64,000 nucleotides of DNA from Ostrinia nubilalis (taxonomy: Eukaryota; Arthropoda; Insecta; Lepidoptera; Crambidae): the NCBI RefSeq assembly GCF_963855985.1, contig NC_087104.1, positions 1,240,001 to 1,304,000 on the forward strand, read 5' to 3'. The translations under genes and the position numbers were made by a program. The notes below the pieces were generated by a model. It searched no databases, was not told the DNA's origin, and was given only the letters and a program-made list of their open reading frames with translations. Below are positions 1 to 9,970 of the stretch, piece by piece; the first letter of the stretch is position 1; every line of letters starts with the position of its first letter.

Positions 1-620
1 AGCCTCGAAGAAGCTTGGTGTGCTCAATAGATCGAGACGATATTTCACTCCAGCCCATCGTCTGCAACTTTACAAGGCGCAGGTTCGGCCTCATATGGAA
101 TACTGTTCTCATCTTTGGGCAGGTGCGCCCCAGTACCAGCTTCTCCCTCTGGACCGCATTGAACGGAGAGCAGCTCGAATCGTTGACTGCCAGGACATTT
201 CGGATCGGCTTGACCCCTTGGCGCTGCGTAGAGATGTATCCTCACTGTGCATCTTCTATCGCATGTACCACGGGGAGTGCTCCGAAGAATTATCCGGACT
301 TATTCCTGCCGCCACTTTTCGCCACCGATCTACCCGACAGCACTTCCACCCCCATCACTTAGATGGTTGGCAGTCCACAACAGTACGTTTCTCTAGAAAC
401 TTCCTGCCCCGTACAACCAAACTGTGGAATGGACTGTCGTCTGCGGTGTTTCCGGACGGATACGACCTGCAAGCTTTCAAGAGGAGAGCGTATCTTTATC
501 TTAAAGGCCGGCAACGCACCTGTAACGCCCCTGGGTCTGCGGGTGTCTATGGGCGACGGTAATCACTTACCATCAGGTGATCCGTCTGCTCGTTTGCCTC
601 CTATCACATAAAAAAAAAAA
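1..620 (+). mobile_element. 3' end of a Jockey/CR1-like non-LTR retrotransposon
   Basis: The element enters from the left edge with an open reading frame that runs to 562. A 45-bp 3' UTR follows, containing the block CACTTACCATCAGGTGAT, and then an A10 tail at 611-620. The same 3' block recurs in reverse at 6171-6290 and 28759-28818, so the family is dispersed. 5' truncation or continuation cannot be judged because the window starts inside the ORF. Confidence 0.8.
2..562 (+). CDS. reverse transcriptase C-terminal region, non-LTR retrotransposon (5' partial)
   Basis: About 187 codons are open from the first bases of the window to a TAA. The stretch has the post-RT layout I know from lepidopteran Jockey/CR1-type elements: a YKAQVRPHMEYCSHLW segment, then LDRIERRAARIV, a long basic stretch, and the C-terminus FKRRAYLYLKGRQRTCN. 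The catalytic RT motifs (A to E) would lie upstream of the window. There is no stop or frameshift inside the visible part, so this copy may be young. The apparent GTG start at 20 is not a real start, since the frame continues upstream to base 2. The protein would act in target-primed reverse transcription. The clade assignment (Jockey versus CR1) is from memory and uncertain. Confidence 0.78.
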   Translation, partial: ASKKLGVLNRSRRYFTPAHRLQLYKAQVRPHMEYCSHLWAGAPQYQLLPLDRIERRAARIVDCQDISDRLDPLALRRDVSSLCIFYRMYHGECSEELSGLIPAATFRHRSTRQHFHPHHLDGWQSTTVRFSRNFLPRTTKLWNGLSSAVFPDGYDLQAFKRRAYLYLKGRQRTCNAPGSAGVYGRR

Positions 621-2703
621 TTTTTTTTTCACTTTATTTGACGTTTATGTGACATGAAAATAACATAGTTTACATACAAATGAACTACCTACTAAATACT
701 TTTTAAAAGCACAATTCCAAATGTTACTGCAAACTTTCTCCTTTACAAAGTATTCCTAGATTTCTTAATACTTCACTAGGTACTATTGATACCAAGTCTA
801 CTTGACGCACCTACATTGTAGCGTCACCGAAGGCTCTACATCACCGGGCTTGTATTAAATTTCAATAAAAGCGATTTGTTATCAACGTGTCGACGGGAAA
901 AATATAATTCACTCCGCAAACCAATTTCCGGAACGTTTATAACAACAATGATATTGTATTAACGACGAAAATTGTTAGTTATCTCAAAAATACTGTGGAT
1001 TTTCCCGGGAAACTCGGAAAACAACATTATGTTTTCAAGACTGAAGTCCCTTGCGAATAATTTTACATTTTGTTGAAAGATTTTGTCAATCTTACGCCCG
1101 GTATTCGGTTCCCGAAATAATTTTACATATTAGTACGTGAGCAGTATTTTGATGTATCAATCCGATAAAAATCTAAGATTTCTTCAGGCCTATGATTGAT
1201 TGAGTTTAAATCATTAAAGCAATCACATAAACTTAAATCAAACTTAAGGTTTGAATCGGGTTTGTAGCTCGGATCTAAAGGCTAGATGCTAGCATCATCG
1301 TCAATATCATTTCAGTCACAGGACGTCCACTGTTAAACAATCAATGTCTCAATGATTTTCATATTGACTGGATGTTAAATCTTCTTAGTCGGGTACTCAT
1401 ATCAGAGTGATCGTGGTTGCGCTGACGAGGTACTTGGTGGGGTGATGTCATCTCCGAGGGTAGCTCTCCTGGCGATGTGCTTCCATTTCTGACGGTTAGA
1501 GGCGTCGCGATTACACTGGACTGGATGTTAAATATATTTTCTAAAATAAAACTTTAGTGACAGAAATTCTAAAACTTTGCAAAAAACTCGTCCAAAATCC
1601 TCGTTTTCTGCCTAAGAAACGCTGAAACGTCAAAAGCCTCTAATCAGCGGGCGGTTTCGGTAATCAGACGGCTTATTGCCTCAACAGAGCTGCTCGTTTG
1701 TGTGACGAACAATGCAGTAATTTGTATTGTTATAGTATTTTTATAGAGACGTTTGTTTTTGATATGTTTGAATTGTCTTGACAATGTTTGGGCATGCATT
1801 TTTTATTGATTTCTAAAAGCTTTCGAGTAGGTACCTATAAGCAATAAGCATTGCTATGGTAGCGTTTTTAAATGACAAGAATGATAGTTAAATTCAACAT
1901 AATAAAGACATGGGTACGTTGTACTTTTTTAACCGACTTTAACAAAACGAGAAGGATGTCAATTCGGTTGGTATGTTTTTAGTATACTCTTTTGGAGTCA
2001 GTTTATTATTAAAAGTCGGTGTTTTTAAACGCAGTTTATTTTATACTTATTTCAAGTAGCAAAGCTCGAGTCACTATAAAAAGATATCGGTTAAAATAAT
2101 TATCCAACAGTCAAACTACACTATCTATCGAAGAACTCGCCCAGATCATGATTTTAATTCAATTCTTCACTCTGAAATCCAGAAAAGTAAACATTCACAA
2201 AACTACAATATTTGCATTCTGATTTTGATAGTTTTTATCATGAAATATGGTATGTTATCGCGTATGCATATCTTCCAATTGACTCTATATCCCTACCATA
2301 TAAACACACATATCAAGCATGGCTCATCCCGGCCTAACCTCTGCCTAATCAGAGGAAGACGAGGTCAGGCTGGTTTCAGTAATTACAGCCTATTGGGGGC
2401 TCATTGCGACGGCTAATGGAGGCGTGTAGGTATAAACGTCGTCGGTTTGTGGTATCTCTTCTGTCATTAACTCATCTGTGTCTCTTCAACTGTGTATTAG
2501 TGGGATATTAGTTTGAATTTGAGCTCTGTCTTAGGTATGTAAGTCCTTTGTTTTCGATTAATAATGCATATTGTGCTTCAGTTTAGTGCTTAAGAATTTA
2601 AAAGAGCCTAGTTGTAGAGTTGGTAGTTCTTAAGTAATGTACTAAGTTGCGTCTCTTAATATCAACGGGGAAATGTTAGTGGGATGTTATACGGTCATAG
2701 TGC
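621..2703. other. no gene seen; scattered repeat debris
   Basis: No coding stretch of note. A T9 run at 621-629 is followed by TTTATT at 633-638, which on the minus strand reads as AATAAA plus an A tail, so a second retroposed 3' end may abut the first tail to tail. At 1308-1345 and 1428-1515 there are short, degraded pieces resembling RTE 3' ends (CAGGACGTCCACTG motif). At 1926-2030 a segment begins AACCGACTTTAACAAAA, like other short repeats in the window. Confidence 0.4.
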
Positions 2704-3246
2704 GTAATACCAGGCCTGTTCATCTCCGCGAGTTTACATCGAAAACAAAACACGCACGATGGCCCACCTACAGGATACTATTCGACAAGGCCTCACATAC
2801 GAGCGAACATTGACTCACGCACCCGTATTCTTGTGTATGATGGAAGAAAATAAAGAAAATGGTGTACTAAATACTGTGCAGTATTTAACTGCCTAAATAA
2901 TAATAAAAACACAGAATGTACTTTTTTAAGTTGCCTCAAGACACTGAGAGGTAAATAAGTAGTTAATATTATTCATGATAATTCATGCTAAATCATGTAC
3001 CTATTTCCTCCGCCATTTTCCGCAGTTTGGCACCTCACGTCACATCATTTTACCGAAGTCAGCCCTATAGCTTCGGCGCAGTGTCGATCACTGACGTTTG
3101 TCAACAAAATGGTGCTTGACTCTTGAGACAGGCTAAATTACACCATATTGTTAATGACATTGAGCATACATTTTTTTAAATACCTTCGCGAAGTATAACT
3201 TCTGTACGTAGTAGGTACCTACTTATTATTATTCTGTGGTAATACC
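2704..3246 (+). mobile_element. THAP-exon-bearing short DNA transposon, copy A
   Basis: The segment 2711-3238 is nearly identical to 58246-58763. Its boundaries coincide with the direct repeat GTAATAC (2704-2710 and 3239-3245); an eighth base, C, also matches if the element starts at 2712. Copy B has its own, different 7-bp duplication, GTTTTAT, at the same boundaries, so this is a mobile unit of about 520-530 bp with a 7-8 bp target duplication. Terminal inverted repeats are weak (CA... and ...TG). It encloses a broken THAP-like exon. The duplication length plus THAP suggests the P superfamily, which is an inference. Confidence 0.7.
2861..2950 (+). pseudogene. THAP-like first exon, frame-broken
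   Basis: From about 2869 one frame reads KYCAVFNCLNNNKNTEC, with the C-x4-C spacing that opens a THAP zinc finger. The neighbouring frame then reads FFKLPQDTE up to a strong splice donor, GTAAATAAGT, at 2951. A homopolymer one T too short (six T after AC) splits the two frames, and no ATG lies in frame just upstream. The same defect is present in copy B, so it predates the spread of both copies. THAP domains bind DNA and form the N-terminus of P-element transposases. No downstream transposase exon is present in the 530-bp unit. Confidence 0.5.
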
Positions 3247-3429
3247 TATTGTATTCTATCTTGTCATCATGGTACAGCGAAGCCATTGGCGTATCTAGGG
3301 TACTTTTTCAGGGAGGTCTGATATGCCACGGCGATTAGTATCATAGCTCATGACATGAGCTCCTACTAACAACTACCCCGGCCCGGTTGTGAGTTGTGCC
3401 GCATTTAGGTTGATGTACCGTCTATTCAC

Positions 3430-3794
3430 AGATCATTAGATATTTTTTCTTTTTTTTTATCCACAACGAGAAAGCTCTTGGCCTGTATCTCACCTGATGG
3501 TAAGTGATGATCAGGCCGAAGGTGGAATCGAGCTTCACCCGGAATCCTCAACCACGGAGGAACTGGCTATCTTTACTCTAACTGCCGGAACACAACAATG
3601 CTGTTAACATTTTTGTTATGGCGACAGACTTAGGTAAGATGGTGGTAGCTAGCCAGGCGGACTTAGAACAAGCCCTACCACCAACCAAACCGAACAGAAA
3701 AATCTGCCCCCACTGGGAATCGAACCCGGGACCTCTGCGTCTGAAGCAGGTGATCTTACCACTAGACCACAGAGGCGGCACAGAGAGATCATTA
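3430..3794 (-). mobile_element. tRNA-headed SINE, full length
   Basis: The 347-bp body (3439-3785) is flanked by the perfect 9-bp duplication AGATCATTA (3430-3438 and 3786-3794). On the minus strand it begins with a tRNA-like head (3776-3705), continues through a unique body, and ends in CTTACCATCAGGTGAGATAC, a LINE-like 3' block, and an A tail (T run at about 3449-3458 on the plus strand). A second, 5'-truncated copy lies at 22129-22333. SINEs are transcribed by RNA polymerase III and mobilised by a LINE that recognises the tail. Resemblance of the tail to the element at 1-620 suggests a candidate partner, which is an inference. Confidence 0.8.
3705..3776 (-). repeat. tRNA-like head of the SINE
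   Basis: Reads as a 72-nt tRNA-like fold: acceptor arms GCCTCTG and TGGGGGC (with G-U pairs), A box TGGTCTAGTGG, B box GGTTCGATTCC, and an anticodon-loop sequence TTCAGAC. The loop would give CAG, but insect leucine tRNAs have a long variable arm, which is missing here. I call it a tRNA-derived SINE promoter and not a functional tRNA gene. Confidence 0.65.
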
Positions 3795-4098
3795 TACAGG
3801 GTGGAATTTTGTAATGCCACCTGGAGGGAAAGTACCCTTAATATTGTAGATAGAAAAAAATTCTCAAAGAAAACATTCCTTTATTTTTGAAAAGAAATAG
3901 AACTGCATTTAAAGATTTCCAAAAATTTGCTTGCCACACCCGGGAATCGAACCAACTAAAATCTGTTAAAAATTACACCCTGTATTTTTATTGCATCAAT
4001 CGTTAGGGTCAAGTATAAGGATGAAATTTCTCTAACAAACTTGATATACTTATACATTTTTTTATAATTGTATTTTTATATTGCCCTTTGTTTTTTTT

Positions 4099-5352
4099 TT
4101 AACCCTATACTTGGCAAAGACGGTTTTGGTTAATATTTGTGATTTACACTATAAATATTGGATTTAGGACGAGTAAAAATCATGTAAAAAGTACGAAAAA
4201 AAATCTTAGGTATGTAGTTTTGGAAATATAGTATGTATCTTTAAGTGCACATTGCCAGCTTTGTAGTAAACTAAAAAATGGTTTAATTGTAAGTAAAAAT
4301 TAGTTATTTCAATGAAAATTACTACAAAACCTTAAGCTATTCCTTATTTGAGAAATAAAAAATAAGTATATTTTACAAAAAACTGAAAACAAAGTAAAAA
4401 ACCCACTTCAAAGTCTGTAACGCCTTGCAAGTATAGCTGCATTTGGATGTATGAGAACCACTCCATCAGCGTCGTTGGAGTACCTCCTGAACCTCACACC
4501 CTTCTTACCATCCAGGAGAAGCAAATGCAGATAGGACACATAGGAATCTTGCAAGAGCATTAAAAAAATACGAGGGGTATTGATGCCAACTGGTACCGAA
4601 CTGTGTTCACGTCTTCGATTGAAGATAATTTGATACTCAACTTACAGTGGAAACGCAAGATAGCGGAAATGGATCTCTGGAACTCTCTGGGAAACTATGC
4701 GGCAGTCGAACTGGCTGAAATTCTTCAATCACCAGCTTTATAACCAGAAGCATGCAGCAGCCTGCATAGGCTGCTCGCTTTTTGGGGGTGATATGGGTTG
4801 TTTGGAGTAGGAAGATAACCACCCAAGAGAATCAGGAGACTAATTGCGGCTTCTAATTCATCAGCTGAAGTGTCACCGCCACTAACTTTTGACCTGGTTC
4901 CAGATTTTGGAACCAGAAACAGCATTTTGCGCGCCTGATTTTGTTGCTGCAGCACAAAGTTGTCCAAAAAACAACATTCTTTATTACATGAATTAAAACT
5001 CACATCGGCATATAATTTACAGCTTTAAATATTACTGACTAATAACATGATCCCTTTTTTATGCGATAAAATCTATGAAAAAAATCATAAAATAAAGTCA
5101 ACGAGAACCTGGCAATGTGTCTTTAAAGAACGTTCAAAATTGAAAGTAAATTATTACGTATCTGACAGTGTGCATTTAAAGATACATTCGGACAATCCGC
5201 ATCGTACAAGAATAATTATACAAGTTTTGGGATGAAAAAACAGCACTATCATCAAGAAACCTTTATTTACTATCCATATTACTACAAATAATCACCAATA
5301 TTCTTTAATGGTCAACGTATCTTTAAATGCACAATGCCAAGAAAAGGGTTAA
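4099..5352 (-). mobile_element. piggyBac-like element relic
   Basis: The unit 4103-5348 is bounded by TTAA on both sides (4099-4102 and 5349-5352). Its ends are CCCTATACTTGGCA on the left and TGCCAAGAAAAGGG on the right, a 14-bp imperfect inverted repeat. TTAA targets and CCCT ends are the hallmark of piggyBac. Subterminal sequences are also mirrored (TGCACATTGCCA / CACAATGCCAA). A piece of piggyBac-like coding sequence lies inside on the minus strand. At 1.25 kb it is about half the usual size and non-autonomous. Confidence 0.72.
4725..5003 (-). pseudogene. piggyBac transposase fragment
   Basis: An open minus-strand stretch of about 92 codons contains TSADELEAAISLLILLGGYL. That matches the conserved segment near the start of the piggyBac transposase domain (an acidic-residue, 'DEIKAFLGLLILMG'-type block; comparison from memory). 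The TTAA-bounded ends around it support the call. The catalytic aspartates further on are not recognisable, the remainder at 4440-4724 is frame-broken, and no complete transposase could be made. Confidence 0.5.
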
Positions 5353-5612
5353 GTTGTCAAATAAATAATCTTTCTTTCTTTCTTTCTATAAATCAAATGT
5401 AAGGAAATCCATAAAACTTTAAATTATTTTAATTATGTACAGAAAATTGTATGGTATGATAGTGAATTTTCGAAAAATTTTCGAAAATCTATGAATGCAG
5501 TTCTCTTTCTTTTCAAAAATAAAGGAATGTTTTCGTTTAGTAAAATTTTCTATCTGCAGTATTAAGAGTACTTTCCTTCCAGGTGGCATTACAAAATTCC
5601 ACCCTGTATAAT

Positions 5613-6170
5613 AGACTCATGACAGTTGGAACAGAATAAGTTCCGGACTTTCATTGTTTGCCCTTTCACTGACGATACGTATAGCGTGGCATAAACAATT
5701 GAGTCGTAAATAATGTATTAAATCAGCCTCAAAGATACACTAAGGTTTAGATTACATAGGAATAGACACAGCATACTTAGCGAGCTCCATTTCCGCGGTA
5801 ATTACCGCCCTACAGTCCCGGACGAGCTAATCAAGCAGTTGATTAGCCCATCACTACTAATCTGAGTCATCTGTAATTTATTCAGGGCGAATACGTATTT
5901 ATGTACTAACTAATTTGCTAGGCCTAGAAGATACACTAGACTTAGTTTCCCAAGGGTTTAAGTTGGAAATTTATACAGGTTATTTTGGTAAGAAATTGTA
6001 TTTTGGAATAGCTTAAGATCGTGGTAGGTATTTTTGCGAGACAAATTATGTGAAAGTCTGAATTTCACGCAAGCGGAAGCGCGACAAAAGCTTATTTTTA
6101 CGTAAGTAGTACCTAAGTAGGCTTACTCTGAATAAAAATCTCATCAGAGATCGAGGAGTACAGATGACAT
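5613..6170. other. no gene seen
   Basis: AT-rich sequence without a recognisable repeat. A 14-bp perfect palindrome, GCGGTAATTACCGC, occurs near 5795, and a small stem is formed by GCTAATCAA and TTGATTAGC near 5826-5850. Confidence 0.3.
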
Positions 6171-6300
6171 ATTTTTTTTTTATGTGACAGGAGGCAAACG
6201 AGCAAACGGATCACCTGATGGTAAGTGATTACCGTCGCCTATAGACACCCACAGTCTCAGGGGCGTTACAGGTGCGTTGCCGGCCTTTATGGTGAAGCTT
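6171..6300 (-). mobile_element. 3' end of the Jockey/CR1-like retrotransposon, truncated
   Basis: On the minus strand this carries the same final codons (GRQRTCNAP...GVYRRR), stop, 3' block and A tail (T9 at about 6172-6181) as the element at the left edge of the window. Only about 30 codons of the ORF remain. It is a 5'-truncated insertion. Confidence 0.75.
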
Positions 6301-6465
6301 GCCCAGAACCCTGTTCGATCGTGGCCTGAAGGGCTTCGAGTTACCTATAACATGTTCGAAAACACAGACGCTGGCAGAGAAAAATAACCTTTTGTAGTGC
6401 GCACTCCTTGGCAGTGCGCACTGCGCATTGCAAAATATTTTTTGGAAGATAGGAATGAAGAAGGA

Positions 6466-6650
6466 TGTCAACTGCTGCTGCTCCCCCAAGAATTTCCACA
6501 ACGACTGGTCCAATCCAGGTGCTTCAAGCGCTCTCGTGTCGAGTCGACCAACCTCGTGTCAAGCCTATCCATGTCTACTAGGTCTTCCGATTCGTGGTCG
6601 CCACTCCAGTTCTTTTTTGCCCCATCGGCCATCAATTCTACGAGCTAAAC
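6466..6650 (-). pseudogene. degraded RTE retrotransposon 3' fragment
   Basis: The minus strand resembles the last 60 codons of the RTE ORF at 46107-49082: blocks equivalent to GTGGCGACCACGAAT and CTTGGGGGAG are visible. Multiple indels break the frame, so this is an old copy. Confidence 0.55.
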
Positions 6651-7011
6651 TAAAGTAAAGTTCTATGTCCTAACTCCGATTAACCAACGAACTCAAGCAC
6701 CGAATGAGTGTGACTTAATCAGTAGGAACGGTTCGGTCAATCAGTGCACTGATTAGAGAAACCGGCGCGACCGCGGCGCTGATTGCCGCCGGTCGCCTGA
6801 CGCCGGACGTATCTCAAACGTATAGACAAGTTCGGCGGTTTGAGTTAGTTTTTGAATTGATAGGTCCAGTCTATGGTCTAGAATAGGGATGGCAAACCTT
6901 TATGGATCAGTACCTTTTTAACCGACTTCAACAAAAGGACCTCCTCCTTTCTTTTCAATTCGGTTGGTTTTTTTATTTGTCCAAGTTTATAAGAATGGTT
7001 ATGGATGTACC
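6651..7011. other. GC-rich patch, otherwise nothing recognised
   Basis: At 6755-6835 the sequence is unusually GC- and CpG-rich (CGGCGCGACCGCGGCGC) against an AT-rich background. At 6926-6990 there is a short repeat starting AACCGACTTCAACAAAAGG. No ORF or splice-site pattern supports a gene. Confidence 0.3.
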
Positions 7012-7054
7012 GCCAATGGTGTTGAGTTATGCGGCATAACTCAACACCATTGGC
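7012..7054. repeat. perfect 20-bp hairpin with 3-nt loop
   Basis: Arms 7012-7031 and 7035-7054 are perfect reverse complements around CGG. See the related hairpin at 36333-36376. Confidence 0.85.
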
Positions 7055-7969
7055 ATAACTTATGCCTGGTTTCTGATTTAGGATTTTTGTCTTGAGCATG
7101 CTTATCTTCATATCAAATTCATCCTTGTGAAGAAGATGAGTGCTTACTATAATTTCGATTAACTTGTAAAGTTTATCTGTGGAAACTGATTAGGCTACTG
7201 TACTGTTTTTATTTTTTAAGTTCACATGTATAAACTCATGCTGTTTGTTTGATTAATAAAGAAAAAAAAAAATCGTTAATCAACTCATCCAATCACTAGA
7301 CAGGTATCAGAAAATCATAGTATCAAAATTAGACCATAGATAAAAAGTCCTAAGTAGATCATCTCACTATCCATTGAAGAAACATTTATACAGAATCCAC
7401 CGGCTCCGAATTCATTTCTCAACCCACAAGTAGGTTTAAGCACTTCATCCCGAGCCGGGTAACGACCCGGAAATCTACTATCAATACTAAATTCGTTCAC
7501 AAAGAGAAAAAAGACGTAACTGAAACTGAACCAATTTTAAGACGGCTCCGTTCCACTTGGAACTCTGGCTCTAATTCAATTATACGCTTTAGAGAAATAT
7601 TGTAAAGTACACTGGGACTCTCTTGTGATGTTGTTAAATGGTATTAGTGCCTGAAGTCTAGAGGCTTGATATTTAATATGAAGCAATGAAATTAGGTAAC
7701 TCAGAAAATTTATTATTACAGTTGTCTAACATTTTCCTTTATTTCATTTCTGTATTTAAGTATTGTAATATTGTCTAGTTAAGCCTAATAGCTAATGAAG
7801 GATGTTTAATTTAATGGTCTACCACAAACGTCAATATTAGTTATGAGTGCAAGCATTTACCTATACCTACCCATAACCAGAGACGTCTTAAGTACATGGT
7901 GATTGTCTTGATTATTGTTGAAACAATTTATGTAAATTACGTGGTCCGATTGGTCCGATGGTATTATGT
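7055..7969. other. no gene seen
   Basis: AT-rich sequence with an A run at 7261-7271 after GATTAATAAAG, possibly an old retroposon tail. Nothing else was recognised. Confidence 0.3.
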
Positions 7970-8222
7970 GGTCCGTGACCCTAACTCGGCATGGGGCACA
8001 CTGAAAACCAGCGCCGCGCCGTGGCCTTCATCACCGAGGGCCACGGCATATGCTGAGTGGGGTCCCGTTGCAGTGGGCATCTTATTTGTGAATGGGTGGC
8101 ACTGCTCAGTTTACTCTTGTTTTTATTTTTTCTTCTTCCATTATTATGTGCCACTGTCATGTCTATGTAATTGCCTGTATTTGTGTGATGTCCATTGTAA
8201 TAAATGTATCTTTCTTTCTAAA
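7970..8222 (+). mobile_element. retroposon 3' region with AATAAA and CTTT tail
   Basis: A moderately GC-rich stretch (GGCATGGGGCACACTG, CACCGAGGGCCACGGCATAT) ends in GTAATAAATGTATCTTTCTTT. An AATAAA followed by a short microsatellite is how non-LTR elements in this window end. The block resembles the 3' UTR of a lepidopteran LINE that I remember only vaguely. The open frame 7896-8264 over it does not look like a protein. Confidence 0.45.
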
Positions 8223-8682
8223 TTACTGAAACCTTGTAAGTTTCAGCTGTGTAAGATTAAGTAACCATTTTTTTCGAGGAAATTAACATATTATTTACTA
8301 GTAACATCAGTCAATTATTTATACACGGATACAACAAAAGTGTTTGCACAACGTCTAAAAGTTTCACCCCTGTCAGCCGTTCCTTACACTCGGCTTATCG
8401 GACTCGCAAACAACTGGGATACATCCGACTTCGGGCCTAGTTGTTTTATTAGTTTATCCATTCCCGTATGTGGTATTCATAGAACAATATAGCATGAGAA
8501 TCCGAAGAGATGGCATAAAATAAAATTGAGTTTCATGAGTTCATCACTATAAATTTTTCCACGGAAAAAAAAGGAAAACAACTGAAGTCTATATCATGTT
8601 TTCAATGTTTTATCATATTCTTACCTACTTCCTAGCCTCCAACTATTGGAAAACAATTAACATTTAAACGGACAATATCGTA
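8223..8682. other. no gene seen
   Basis: No recognisable repeat or coding signal. Confidence 0.3.
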
Positions 8683-9015
8683 AGGGGCCATCCATAAAGT
8701 ACGTCACACGAATTTCATGATTTTTTGACCCCCCCTCCGTCCTTGTCACAGGTGGTCACATTTCTGAGACCCCCCCCTCCCTAGTGTGACGTCACATGTT
8801 TTGCAATTTCACATCGAAAAATTATTAAATTAACAGCAGTTCCGAAATTAGTTTTATTTCCATTTAAATTAAGTACTTTTTTTATGAAATCAACATTATA
8901 TCAAATATTTGAAACAATTGAAATGTGATGTCACGAAACTTAGGACCCCTCCCACCCCTTATCACACCATGTCACACTTTGTCAACCCCCTCCCCCCTCT
9001 TTATGGATGACCCCT
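8683..9015. mobile_element. MITE with AGGGG(C/T)CATCCATAAAG ends
   Basis: The left end AGGGGCCATCCATAAAG and the right end CTTTATGGATGACCCCT are inverted copies with one mismatch. The ends are purine-poor C runs (CCCCCCTCC) mirrored inside both arms, together with CGTCACAC / GTGTGACGTCAC motifs. The length of 333 bp and the lack of an ORF fit a MITE. I remember this sequence type as widespread in arthropods; its superfamily is not clear from here. Confidence 0.7.
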
Positions 9016-9124
9016 AAGAACGGACGTTTCTCGATTATTGAGCTTACCTAATTCAGAAAATAATATTTATAATACGAATCCCAAAATGCTCATTATCCCA
9101 AACTAATATCAGTTACTCAATGAT

Positions 9125-9412
9125 AATAGGGATGTTTCCTGGGTAAAAAAGCAAGAGTTTTAATTAGTCCGTTAGTTAGCTTATCAAAAACTACTCGACA
9201 CGTAATTTTCACTTTTTAAAAATAATGTACGACGTCAGTGAGTGCGTAAAAGTGCAGCACTTTGTGACGTCGCGCGGAACTTCAACGCACTATAACTTTA
9301 TAATTATTTGTTTGATTGACAATTAAAAATATACGTGTCCAATATTTTTTTAAATTAAAATTGACGGACTAAAAATTTTTTTTAGGAAACTAGCCTTTTA
9401 TCTATTTGGACA
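9125..9412 (+). repeat. dispersed repeat (TTTCCTGGGTAAA family), copy 1
   Basis: Begins AGGGATGTTTCCTGGGTAAA and contains AAGAGTTTTAATTAGTCCGT; ends near TTGACGGACTAAAAA. An inverted-orientation relative is at 43480-43775, with matching flanking blocks. No coding content. Confidence 0.55.
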
Positions 9413-9417
9413 GAAAG

Positions 9418-9561
9418 ACGTAGTATGGGCAGCCTCCCCTCAACTCTAGGTGCACCAACGATCTGGTGAAGGTCGCTAGAAGTACCTGGATGCGGGCAGC
9501 ACAGGACCGGTCGTCATGGAAATCCTTGGGGGAGACCTTAGCAGTGGACGTCATTTGGCTG
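9418..9561 (+). pseudogene. 5'-truncated RTE retrotransposon fragment
   Basis: Corresponds to roughly the last 45 codons of the RTE ORF: GATCTGGTGAAGGTCGC, then TACCTGGATGCGGGCAGC and CTTGGGGGAG, ending at the stop equivalent GGCTGAAAC. It has small deletions and is not translatable as a whole. Confidence 0.7.
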
Positions 9562-9970
9562 AAACCAGAAACGAGATCTATTTGGATTAGTAGTCTATGG
9601 TGGTATTGAACAACAAATAAGTCTAGACGAACGTCCGTATAACCGTATAAACTACAGTTTGCTCTTATTAGGTCTATAACGTTGTTTATTACTTAGATGA
9701 GTTGAGGCCACGATTACGTATCAGCTCGTATCATTTTATGATACGTAACATGATAATATGCTATAAAAAAATATTTTCGTATTCTGGAATTGGTACATCA
9801 TATCAGTTGAGTGTCTCATAGGAATAAATGGCATAGATTGTAGATACATTATCCCAAAGGCGATATACGGCGATAAGTAAAATATAATGGAACGTAGTTT
9901 AAACAGGTAGGTGTATTATTCAAGAATTTTCTTTCTAATCCAAAGTTTTATTTAAACAAAAACTATTTTC
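9562..9970. other. no gene seen
   Basis: No recognisable feature. Confidence 0.3.

Larger units (their letters stand above)
4043..5393 (+). mobile_element. retroposon 3' tail nested in the mariner-like element
   Basis: Comparison with the intact copy near 55.8 kb places the insertion between AAACTTGA and AAATCAAATG. Its right end reads CAAATAAATAATCTTTCTTT followed by more CTTT units, which is the AATAAA-plus-microsatellite form of several retroposon tails in this window. The left part is short, and the rest of the interval is the piggyBac relic. Length and family of the retroposon are unknown. Confidence 0.45.
3793..5610. mobile_element. mariner-like long-TIR element interrupted by nested insertions
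   Basis: The ends TACAGGGTGG (3795) and CCACCCTGTA (to 5608) are flanked by TA on both sides. Each arm continues for more than 100 bp of inverted similarity, with the segment TTTTGTAATGCCACCTGG next to the end. An uninterrupted copy of 470 bp lies in the opposite orientation at 55564-56033. Relative to it, this copy carries about 1.3 kb of foreign DNA, from about 4043 to 5393. TA duplications and these ends point to Tc1/mariner. No mariner transposase is present. Confidence 0.75.

Noticed and set aside
3705..3776. Functional tRNA gene on the minus strand
   Set aside because: It is followed by a SINE body and an A tail, is flanked by a target duplication, and its anticodon would be leucine without the long variable arm.
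7896..8264. 122-codon plus-strand ORF as a gene
   Set aside because: It covers a retroposon 3' region with AATAAA and a CTTT tail; the composition is not protein-like.
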